From positions 2,604,001-2,668,000 of the forward strand of contig CP012810.1 in NCBI GenBank assembly GCA_001936135.1: a stretch of 64,000 bases of DNA, written 5' to 3'. Shown in pieces: positions 50,601 through 56,795 of the stretch (position 1 is the stretch's first letter; each line of letters begins with the position of its first letter). The stretch comes from Saccharomycopsis fibuligera x Saccharomycopsis cf. fibuligera (Eukaryota > Ascomycota > Saccharomycetes > Ascoideales > Saccharomycopsidaceae). Position numbers and translations under genes: made by a program. The notes under the pieces were generated by a model, which worked only from the letters and a program-made list of their open reading frames with translations, was not told the origin of the DNA and searched no databases.

Positions 50601-51143
50601 TGAGCGTTGTCTTTGTTGATTTCTGAAATCAGGAAGAATCAAATTCGTTTTGCTACCGTTATTATTATTACTATTATTGCCATTATCATTACCAGTTGCA
50701 ATATTTCCAGTACTCGTATTTGCTGCTTCTTTATTACCATATTTCCAGCTCCACCATGAATTTCTCCGATCACTTAAGGATAAAGATACATTGCTTTTAT
50801 TCTTTTTGATATTGATGCTTTTTTTTGAAATGCCATGGATGTCTCTTTCTGACGTACTGCCACTCATATATAGCGAGGAGCCGGGCTTCTCACCATTACC
50901 ACCACTACCGCCACCGCCGCTAGCTGAGCTGATTTTCTGCTTCCAGGCATTCCAGTACAACGAATCCAGGCTATTATTATAGTTTGCACTATTTAGAAGC
51001 AGATCGCCACCTCCTCTGTAGCCATGGCCATTGCCATTTCCAGAAGCTAAGCTCAACAAGTTGCTTTGTGAATCATTGGCGGCATCGATTGACTCCGTAT
51101 CATTGATAAAACTCTCTTCGCCTTCTTTTAAACTGTTTGCCAT
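47652..51143 (-). CDS. Large protein with a degenerate hydrolase-like domain (1163 aa)
   Basis: Function unknown. The N-terminal 520 residues are mostly disordered, with several Trp-rich segments (RNSWWSWKYG, GTWWNTAWIWDSL) and a polyasparagine tract (DNA 49926-50168, about 80 codons). Residues about 520-1163 look folded. The segment KVLIVNIQNFLPNKLLKVI (about 695-713) followed by LLIVANFTSAPIAIHLVKGL (about 780-800) resembles an uncharacterised fungal alpha/beta-hydrolase-like family in which I recall an IHGWFP motif and a HSQG nucleophile elbow. Here both positions are replaced (NIQ and NFTS), so the protein would lack a catalytic serine. This comparison is from memory and unverified. The gene ends normally and is divergently placed 355 bp from ATG16. 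Confidence 0.75.
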   Translation of the reverse strand: MANSLKEGEESFINDTESIDAANDSQSNLLSLASGNGNGHGYRGGGDLLLNSANYNNSLDSLYWNAWKQKISSASGGGGSGGNGEKPGSSLYMSGSTSERDIHGISKKSINIKKNKSNVSLSLSDRRNSWWSWKYGNKEAANTSTGNIATGNDNGNNSNNNNGSKTNLILPDFRNQQRQRSSSVFTTQSKDGDSKRFRANESFTIGQNDEVIRSSNNSIIVDSKDTSKEADLSKDNKVTTTVNSVSQRDNVLGEQPADQKQKIQEPFNQNENENQTQSQLQEEQQYLNLNVSSNITNTPTNDAGIEPNTAPHNNPESQDTNGNNSNNNSNNNSNSNSNSNNNSSSSSNSNSNSNSHDNNNNNNDDNNNNNNNNDNNNDNNNNNNNDNNNNNSNNINNNNNNNNKNINNKHEPEAGWFRYLGGSIRRKEEPCQETLLTPKLQTDAATVDQKKKESLNDVTIKTGESSPAPAMPQTPVSSGTWWNTAWIWDSLISSKAAFDSSLTDESDHTESKEFKRAKKILAGYTELEPSCWAFLSHDPELKIGELAISESEFEENPIMSFNGTPMTKMELAEEKAVIVNFATNHNINNNRSKKSKEYNGNNKKANNSIDNVDSSSTADNEKCTELILPKFELCYRPLTLRTKIRLASRKMLYGVNLISDNIPIERHLYRDNEFMGNSTSLQSLSQNSEQYRKHEKVLIVNIQNFLPNKLLKVIEDKSANTLEVSQNLMQVVRQWAKGNELDAEALEIEQIVLRGKNSIFSQVENFLSLLIKNWIVKISKTDYLLIVANFTSAPIAIHLVKGLFDKFNLIMTKIKKIGIVSENGIWLGLHKEQSVNDLKKNGKDVNSKLMDKSSGKSQPDKYSNSGNLKNLTELANKGTKFDDNIYDELSDYSNPDSVHSINLNKDIKSLLEHKNIKFSFIGNLNEKMVPLYSSLCYQFNHPNINRLVHVNNENQLFGEFLIKLVEVCLMAKNIGYEDYNFLVYLSKYFIEYLHNASSNNKSNVKVCSSMSYENKEAYHEALKFCFETTVLFVNDLSKIRIESQATTDNDEDQIQEGQILRYSRQSQSNINVVFKKKDYYINNHQDVVRYKKVNYQELIKNFNEFQYPWILNKFVKELQIIRHIPVLEILSGLRELVRQWKPKDALSQGLKSSLDVIAVEDYL
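49926..50168. repeat. Trinucleotide array encoding polyasparagine
   Basis: Long runs of ATT/GTT (plus strand) translate on the minus strand to Asn with interspersed Ser and Asp. On the plus strand it gives spurious Ile- or Leu-only open frames. Confidence 0.9.
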
Positions 51144-51498
51144 TTGGCTTCTTTCAATTTAGTAATTTTAGTGCTATATATCACTATTATCCATATGGCT
51201 ATTGAAAATTGTAGGGCCAAACAATAGTGTAAACTGATAATACGCTACCTTCCTTCCTTTCTTTCCAGTATAATCAGACTCCTGTCTATCACAAGGCTGG
51301 CTTACCGAACGCTGTATAGCAAAAGTGACGCGTTTCGGGGCTGCTAACCAGATTATCGACTTGCTGCTGGAGCACCGAAGCACTGGCGATGCGATGCGAT
51401 AGATATGGACAAGAACGACTAAAGGCAACAAAGGCAAGCCAAATGTGGAGTTCAATGAAACGAAAAATATAGACAAATTGCAATAAACTGGAAGTGAA
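51144..51498. other. Divergent promoter region, hydrolase-like gene / ATG16
   Basis: 355 bp shared by two divergent genes. Contains a candidate MCB core ACGCGT at 51328-51333 and little else recognisable. Confidence 0.45.
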
Positions 51499-52212
51499 AT
51501 GGAATGGAAAACCGATATTTTGCATCTGTTGGAAGAAAGAGACAGAAAATGGGCCATAAATAACCCGTTATTTGAGCAATGTGAGTAATGTTGGCTGATT
51601 ACTCGGAATTATATTACAATTAGGTACAAGACGTTCCATCACTAACTACTGTATTTTAGATGATCTTATAGTCAAACGACTTTTCCTCACAGAGAAAAAG
51701 CTCAATACTTTTCAAGAAAGTGACTTACAGGTGTATGTGTTTTTCATTTTGAATACTGATTTTTAAAAATCTGCCCAGACTACTAACTTTTTTTTTTAAG
51801 AGAGTTACAAAAGGCGTTACAAGAAATAGAAAAACTAAGGAATCAAAGTGATTCGCTATCTTTGGGAAATCGTGAAATATCAAAGAAAAGCAAAAAACAA
51901 GAGGTTGAAATCAAAAATTTGAACAGTGAGTTGAAAAAAATTCGAGACAGGTACAAGAGACTCCATGAGCAAGTTATAATAAAGCATGAAGAGAACCAAG
52001 CAAAAAATAAAGCATTAAATTTGATAAATGATGATATACTAGCTTTGCAGCTAGAAAATAATTTATTGAATGAAAAAGTTAAAAAATTAGAAACCGAGAA
52101 TAATGATCTTGTGGTACGTTGGATGAACAAGATGAAAGAAGATGCTGAGAAGCTTAATGACGCTAACGCTTTTTTGGAGAACATGAGAGCTAACAGCTCA
52201 AAAAACTATTAA
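51499..52212 (+). CDS. ATG16: Autophagy protein Atg16, two introns (188 aa)
   Basis: Coiled-coil scaffold that binds the Atg12-Atg5 conjugate and directs Atg8 lipidation on the phagophore. Exons: 51499-51580, 51660-51732 and 51801-52212. Intron 1 (79 nt) has donor GTGAGT, branch ACTAAC and acceptor TTTTAG; intron 2 (68 nt) has donor GTATGT, branch TACTAAC and acceptor TTTAAG. Splicing keeps one frame and adds a 52-residue N-terminus (MEWKTDILHLLEERDRKW, then YDLIVKRLFLTEKKL), which is the Atg5-binding helix region, ahead of the coiled coil. The C-terminal NNDLVVRWMNKMKEDAEKLN aligns with LVARWLKKTEKETEAMN of S. cerevisiae Atg16. There are no WD40 repeats, as in yeasts. Convergent with RRP42, 118 bp apart. 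Confidence 0.9.
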
Positions 52213-52330
52213 AAATAAAACGAGCTCACATTGCACGAATCGAAATGAGCCTGCTTCCAAGAGCCTTTTTATATTTTTTTAAAAATGTTTATTCAAATTT
52301 CTATCCTACTGCGAGTGAGAAGAAAACTAC

Positions 52331-53287
52331 TCAAAATATAGAATCGAGAAATTCACTGTTGTTACCGTCTTTGACTATTTCATCCAAATTTTTAGCCACC
52401 ACTCCCGCCACTTTGTTCACCAAGCTAATTCCTGTAATTAAACTGCTTTGGTTCACCCCTTTGATATAATCAGGGTTACCACTTTGGTTAAGATTTATCA
52501 ATTCCATTGGCGACACTACTTTGCCGGAGCTCCAGCCAAGCAACAAGCCATTCTCACTTACTTCTTGCTCTTCAACAGTTGGATCAATAAATAAATTACC
52601 ATTAATTACAGATATAACAAACAATAAAGGCGGTTGCTCTTTGACGGTACCGTTGTTTGATGGTTTCTTTGCATCTCCTTCTTTTTCCTGTTCTTCTTCT
52701 GGATATAATAAAATAGTTGATGACCAATCATCGTTAAACGTTGGTAATTCCTCAATTTCTTTATCATTAGTGCTGGATATCAATAATGGCAATCTTGTAG
52801 ATTTCAAAGCAGTATAAATTCCAAAAGATATCAACGTAAGAGGGTTTTGTAAAAACAAAGAATCTCCTTTAGATCTAGCAGTCGATGAATTCCCGCTCAA
52901 GTACATAACATCGATATAAAGCTTGAAATAATATTTGCTAGTGAGTCTTAATGCTTCGAATTTGGTAAAGTTTCGCAAAAGCAAGTTTTTCAACACATTG
53001 GTCCAATTCACCACAAATGTCAAATCATCTCTCAAATTATCAATATTTAAATCAATTTCAATCAAATCTGCCACTTCTTTAACTTTAACCACTTTGGTTT
53101 TGATGCTTATTATCACTTCACTTCCATCAGATAAACGAATTCTTGAAGACCCATTGGAGTTGGGCAAGAAATTAATTGATGCTTCAAGCCCTCTAAATTG
53201 ATGTGGTTTTCTTCCGTCCGGCCTTATTGGCGTTTTCGACGATAAAGATTTATAAAGATAATCTCTTTCAGAAACAGAAAAACTCAT
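52331..53287 (-). CDS. RRP42: Exosome core subunit Rrp42 (318 aa)
   Basis: Catalytically inactive RNase PH-fold subunit of the nine-member RNA exosome ring. I choose the ATG at 53285-53287 because MSFSVSERDYLYKSLSSKTP aligns with the very start of S. cerevisiae Rrp42 (MSLSVAEKSYLYDSLASTP). The frame is open upstream to another ATG (53444-53446), which would add 53 poorly conserved residues overlapping an opposite-strand frame. Conserved blocks follow: IRPDGRKPHQFRGLE, FLPNSNGSSRIRLSDGSE, and near the C-terminus FIDPTVEEQEVSENGLLLGW. An acidic insert (EEEQEKEGDAKKPSNNG) is species-specific. No convincing PAC element is seen, unlike the other ribosome-biogenesis genes here. Confidence 0.93.
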   Translation of the reverse strand: MSFSVSERDYLYKSLSSKTPIRPDGRKPHQFRGLEASINFLPNSNGSSRIRLSDGSEVIISIKTKVVKVKEVADLIEIDLNIDNLRDDLTFVVNWTNVLKNLLLRNFTKFEALRLTSKYYFKLYIDVMYLSGNSSTARSKGDSLFLQNPLTLISFGIYTALKSTRLPLLISSTNDKEIEELPTFNDDWSSTILLYPEEEQEKEGDAKKPSNNGTVKEQPPLLFVISVINGNLFIDPTVEEQEVSENGLLLGWSSGKVVSPMELINLNQSGNPDYIKGVNQSSLITGISLVNKVAGVVAKNLDEIVKDGNNSEFLDSIF

Positions 53288-53322
53288 TTTGGTTAGAATC
53301 GTAGATTTTTGTGGTGCTGATA

Positions 53323-53607
53323 ATGAGTAAAGTGTATAAAAAGTTGTTGTCTTTGCTAGTTCGGCTGTCTTCTTCATCACACAGTACGCTTCAGATAATT
53401 TTTTTTCTTCCTCTTCGCTGCTCTTTTTTCGTTTTGGGGAAGGCATGTGCACTAGGCATCACTATGCATGGTGTTACTGGTGATATGCATAAAGATATTT
53501 TCAAACGTCAATTACCATTACATTTCGTTAGAAAGGCTGAAATTTCTTTGTTAATGAGCGCAATGCAGACTACACGTTCACTAAAAGTGCTAACAACAGT
53601 AAGCTAG
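53323..53607 (+). CDS. Small open reading frame of unknown status (about 94 aa)
   Basis: Lies head-to-head with RRP42, starting MSKVYKKLLSLLVRL. The first half is hydrophobic and Ser-rich, with unremarkable codons. The second half, from about 53462 (MHGVTGDMHKDIFKRQLPLH, then FVRKAEISLLMSAMQ), uses typical host codons (GGT, GTT, ACT, GAT) and reads like real protein, but I cannot match it. It could be a gene, a relic of a larger gene, or chance. Confidence 0.25.
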   Translation: MSKVYKKLLSLLVRLSSSSHSTLQIIFFLPLRCSFFVLGKACALGITMHGVTGDMHKDIFKRQLPLHFVRKAEISLLMSAMQTTRSLKVLTTVS

Positions 53608-53768
53608 AGTGCTAAGAAATAAGTAGTTCTATCAAGAATAATATCTAAACCAAGTAATCCAACATGAAAAAATTCGCTGCTATAAAAACAAAAAGAAAAT
53701 TGAAAACATCAAATAAAAAACATAAACTTCATAAAAAATTACAAAACGGAAGAAAAAAAATTCTACTA
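53447..53768. other. Intergenic region, RRP42 5' flank / DBP7 3' flank
   Basis: Partly covered by the doubtful plus-strand frame ending at 53607. The rest is A-rich DNA, likely the DBP7 3' UTR. Confidence 0.4.
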
Positions 53769-56027
53769 TTACATAAAGTTAAATTCACTGCTTTGTGACT
53801 TGAGAGCCATTGAAGCCATACGCAACATTTTCTTTCTTGGATCTTCTTTCTTCGGACCTTTATCACCAGATCCCTTTCCATACTTACCGCCCAATTTTTT
53901 GGGAGTTTCTCTTAAACCAAAACTTTTAGCCAAATGACCCAAGTGCAAAGTCTTCACATTGAAACAGTCTCTTTCAGTTGATAGATGAGTAGCATAAGCT
54001 CTAATGTGAGAGACAAAAGCTTGCTGAGCTTTTGCTAGACTTCCACTATCTTCAAGAAGCCATCTTTCAACGCTAAGATGCCAGGTGGTAGCCTCAACGT
54101 CCCACTTCTTTGCCTTTTTCTTTTCCCCATCATCGGATGCTTCATTAGCAAGCTCTTCAAAACTACTTTTCAAGACTTGCTCATGGTTCAACATGTTGAA
54201 ACCAGATAAATGATGTTTCTTCAATCTCTCAATATATTTTTCTTCATCTCCTGGAAGCAAAAACAATACAGAACGGCCCTTATGACCTGCTCTTGCAGTT
54301 CTACCAACTCTATGAAGATGGTCATCAATTGCAAAAGATGGGTCATATTCAACAACTGTAGAGATCAATGGCAAGTCTAAACCACGAGAAACAACATCAG
54401 TACAGAAAAGTACAGAATGCTTGGTGTCTGATCCTTTAATAAAATGTTGTAATGTTGATGTACGAATATGTTGTGGTAACATACCATGCAATCTATACAC
54501 AACAGTATTAGGGTTCAATACAGGAGAAGACATTGCTGTGCTAATTGTATTTTCAGCCTCTTCCTGGGTTTCTTTGTATGTCTTTCCCTTGACATTTCTA
54601 TTGTTAACGTCCTTCTTTTGGTTATCTTTCTTTGGATCATCCTGCTTTTGATCTTTTTCTTCCTCTCTTGCTTTATGTTTTGTCTTGATAAACTTTCTAG
54701 CACTGTTTTTAGCTGTCAATATTTCCTTACCGTTTCTTGTGAAAACATCAAAGTGAAAATTAACAGAATCAGAACACGATAAGAAAACAATTGTACGGCT
54801 ACCTTTAGATTTGTCCTTGGTAACATTTTTCAATATACCGGCAAGGGAAACTAACCTTAATTTGGGTGAAACAACAAGTATATCCTGCTGAAGTTGATCA
54901 GGGACAGAAACAAGACCATCGGTATTGCCATTTTGCACATTATCAGAACCTCCTGAAGTAACGAGCTTCGGATTATTCAATGATATTTCACCCAACTTTT
55001 TCACATTACTTTTCAAAGTAGCAGAACAAAGAACATTAATTCTTCTCTTAGGTAATTCTGGATAAGTTTTTTCAAACAAGCTTCTTCTCATGTTACTTGA
55101 TTCTTCAATTTTGTTGATAATCTCTTTCAAAGTTTCTTCAAAACCAAGTTCCATTAACTTATCACCTTCATCCAAAATAAGCCATTTAATCAAACTAAGA
55201 TTTTCATTCAAATTTTTGGTGGAATTAAGATGATCCAAAAGTCTACCAGGAGTAGATACCAAAATATTAACACCTTTCCTTATTCTCGCTTTTTCGGATT
55301 TCTTTTTCTCACCACCAATAACGATACCTGGAACAATCTTCACATATCTTTTGTTTAATTGCTCGAGCACAGAGTAAATCTGACTAGCCAACTCACGAGA
55401 TGGGGCCAAAATGATAGCAAATAAACCACTTTCTCTGGTGATTGGTTTAGAAAGGTTCATCAAGGCGTGAAATATTGGTAAACAAAAACTCAATGTTTTA
55501 CCAGAACCGGTTTGCGCTTGAATAAAAAGATCTTGTTCCGAATTGAGTAACTTTGGAATCACAGCTCTTTGAATCTTAGTTGGTGTTTTGAGACGCATTT
55601 TGTCTGAAAGATATTCTGATAATCTGGCATCAATACCCAATGCTTCGAAAGTAATGCTATCTGACATTGGAGCGTTAGATGCTTCTAGCTGCTTAGCATC
55701 ACTAATATTGATACTTTTAGTAGGCTCAGGATTGGAACTGAAAAGAGAAGAAACAAATGTGTTTGCGTCAAGAGCATCATTTTTAGCTCTTTTGCTCTGT
55801 GGTTCGTCGCCATCCTCATCTTCTTTACGCTTGTAGGCACCTGGTCTTCTTTTATTACGGTTATCGTTATTGTTGTTGAATCTTTGGTCACCGCTCTGTG
55901 CTTGCTTCTGGGTCTTCTTCTTTTCTGGTTTATATCTTGCTACAGCAGGCACAGCCCTTTCTGTAGCTGGTTTTGATGGGGCTGAATCATAAGAGAAGTT
56001 CAACAACAAGCCGTCTTCTTCAGACAT
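53769..56027 (-). CDS. DBP7: DEAD-box RNA helicase Dbp7 (752 aa)
   Basis: Nucleolar ATPase for early 60S ribosomal precursor assembly. The start MSEEDGLLLNFSYD is the family's typical acidic opening. The order is: Q-motif region (LGIDARLSEYLSDKMRLKTP then TKIQRAVIP), motif I AQTGSGKT, motif II in the Dbp7-specific form DEGD (LILDEGDKLMELGFEETL, about 285), LCSATLK, motif [12 protein letters not shown], and a basic C-terminal domain. DEGD instead of DEAD is normal for Dbp7. Length matches the S. cerevisiae protein (742). A Lys/Asp/Gln-rich insert (about 440-480) separates parts of the second RecA domain. RRPE and PAC elements lie upstream. I read about 380 of its codons from the 3' end and found no CTG. 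Confidence 0.95.
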   Translation of the reverse strand: MSEEDGLLLNFSYDSAPSKPATERAVPAVARYKPEKKKTQKQAQSGDQRFNNNNDNRNKRRPGAYKRKEDEDGDEPQSKRAKNDALDANTFVSSLFSSNPEPTKSINISDAKQLEASNAPMSDSITFEALGIDARLSEYLSDKMRLKTPTKIQRAVIPKLLNSEQDLFIQAQTGSGKTLSFCLPIFHALMNLSKPITRESGLFAIILAPSRELASQIYSVLEQLNKRYVKIVPGIVIGGEKKKSEKARIRKGVNILVSTPGRLLDHLNSTKNLNENLSLIKWLILDEGDKLMELGFEETLKEIINKIEESSNMRRSLFEKTYPELPKRRINVLCSATLKSNVKKLGEISLNNPKLVTSGGSDNVQNGNTDGLVSVPDQLQQDILVVSPKLRLVSLAGILKNVTKDKSKGSRTIVFLSCSDSVNFHFDVFTRNGKEILTAKNSARKFIKTKHKAREEEKDQKQDDPKKDNQKKDVNNRNVKGKTYKETQEEAENTISTAMSSPVLNPNTVVYRLHGMLPQHIRTSTLQHFIKGSDTKHSVLFCTDVVSRGLDLPLISTVVEYDPSFAIDDHLHRVGRTARAGHKGRSVLFLLPGDEEKYIERLKKHHLSGFNMLNHEQVLKSSFEELANEASDDGEKKKAKKWDVEATTWHLSVERWLLEDSGSLAKAQQAFVSHIRAYATHLSTERDCFNVKTLHLGHLAKSFGLRETPKKLGGKYGKGSGDKGPKKEDPRKKMLRMASMALKSQSSEFNFM

Positions 56028-56180
56028 TTTGAGGATGTGTTTGGCTTGAATATTTTATCTATAGTTAGGGAGCACTATATATAGTGTTGGTAAAAATGTG
56101 TTGATAAAAATGTGTTGATAGTGTGTGGAAAAACTTGGCAGCTTAATGATAGACGTGCTAGAAAAGGAAAAAAGGTAAAA

Positions 56181-56237
56181 AAAAATTTTCGGAACCTTTC
56201 GTTTGGAGTACTGTCTGGCTCATAACCGTAGATGAGC
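56181..56237. promoter_or_regulatory. RRPE-like and PAC elements upstream of DBP7
   Basis: AAAAATTTT at 56181-56189 and GATGAGC at 56231-56237, about 155 and 205 bp upstream of the DBP7 start. Same pair as at HAS1 and SRP40. Confidence 0.65.
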
Positions 56238-56273
56238 ACCGTTAATTACATGAAAAAAGAATCATTTGCTACC

Positions 56274-56285
56274 GGACTTGAACTC
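56274..56285 (-). promoter_or_regulatory. Downstream B box of the U6 gene
   Basis: GAGTTCAAGTCC on the U6 strand fits the Pol III B-box consensus GWTCRANNC and lies about 140 bp beyond the U6 terminator. S. cerevisiae SNR6 also has its B box downstream of the terminator at a similar distance. No tRNA can be folded around it. Confidence 0.7.
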
Positions 56286-56425
56286 AGAACAAACGTAAGA
56301 ACAAAAAAAATTTCATTTTTAGCTATTTTCTCCTCAGAAAAAACTATTTTGAAGATTTCCAATTCTTTTCAAACCCAGTCATAATGAGAAGCTCGTATTC
56401 AGCTTTTCAAATATATTTCAATAAC

Positions 56426-56433
56426 AAAAAAAA
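56426..56433 (-). terminator. Pol III terminator of U6
   Basis: A run of eight T on the U6 strand immediately after the conserved 3' end. Confidence 0.8.
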
Positions 56434-56534
56434 CGGTTAAATCTCTTTGTAAAGCGTGTCATCCTTATGCAGGGGCCATGCTAATCTTCTCTGTATTTGT
56501 AACAAATTGACCAAATGTCCCGAAGGACCGCAAC
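56434..56534 (-). ncRNA. SNR6: U6 spliceosomal snRNA
   Basis: Catalytic RNA of the spliceosome, made by RNA polymerase III. The 5' end is GTTGCGGTCCTTCGGGACAT, which forms the 5' stem-loop. Next come the A-box-like TGGTCAATTTG, the ACAGAGA box (56488-56494, pairs with 5' splice sites), the AGC catalytic triad (56480-56482), and the CCCCTGCATAAGGATGA segment of the internal stem-loop and U4-pairing region. It ends with TTTACAAAGAGATTTA and a T-run. These blocks match S. cerevisiae U6 nearly base for base; the 5' stem-loop differs in sequence but pairs. A TATA-like TTTTTATAG lies about 20-30 bp upstream. Exact ends are uncertain by a few bases. Confidence 0.96.
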
Positions 56535-56552
56535 TAGTTTTTCGTGTTTGAT

Positions 56553-56563
56553 ACTATAAAAAG
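56553..56563 (-). promoter_or_regulatory. TATA box of the U6 gene
   Basis: CTTTTTATAGT on the U6 strand, about 20-30 bp before the RNA start, where TFIIIB-bound TATA boxes of U6 genes lie. Confidence 0.65.
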
Positions 56564-56609
56564 CTGGAGGTTATGTGCCCGCTTATTTGCTCTTATATTG
56601 GATGATCTG

Positions 56610-56795
56610 CAAAAACCAAAATATCAACCATCCTAGACTGAAACCTGTCCCATGTTTATTTAAAATCATGCTAACCCATTAAACTCTAACTAATACTAAC
56701 GGGGTTTTCACTTATATAAGTTTTCTCTACATAATAATAGCTGAGCTATACTGTATATACTATATAGATAAGTTTATAAGATTATATTTTCTATC
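56610..56795. repeat. Dispersed 187-bp repeat, copy 2 (solo-LTR-like fossil)
   Basis: Same orientation as 12375-12561 and about 90% identical to it. With flanking bases this copy has TG...CA ends (56608-56796). I see no target duplication. It starts about 75 bp upstream of the U6 RNA start, the typical landing zone of Pol III-targeting Ty-like retrotransposons. No internal coding region is present. Confidence 0.6.

Larger units (their letters stand above)
56028..56425. other. Region between DBP7 and U6
   Basis: About 400 bp serving as the DBP7 promoter and the U6 downstream control region. It holds a short tandem repeat of TAAAAATGTGTTGA (56090-56118), the RRPE/PAC pair and the downstream B box. 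Confidence 0.55.

Noticed and set aside
52331-53446. Longer RRP42 starting at the ATG at 53444-53446
   Set aside because: The extra 53 residues are not conserved, whereas the internal ATG at 53285-53287 aligns with the known Rrp42 start.
56270-56290. B box near DBP7 as part of a tRNA gene
   Set aside because: No cloverleaf can be formed; the position relative to U6 explains it better.
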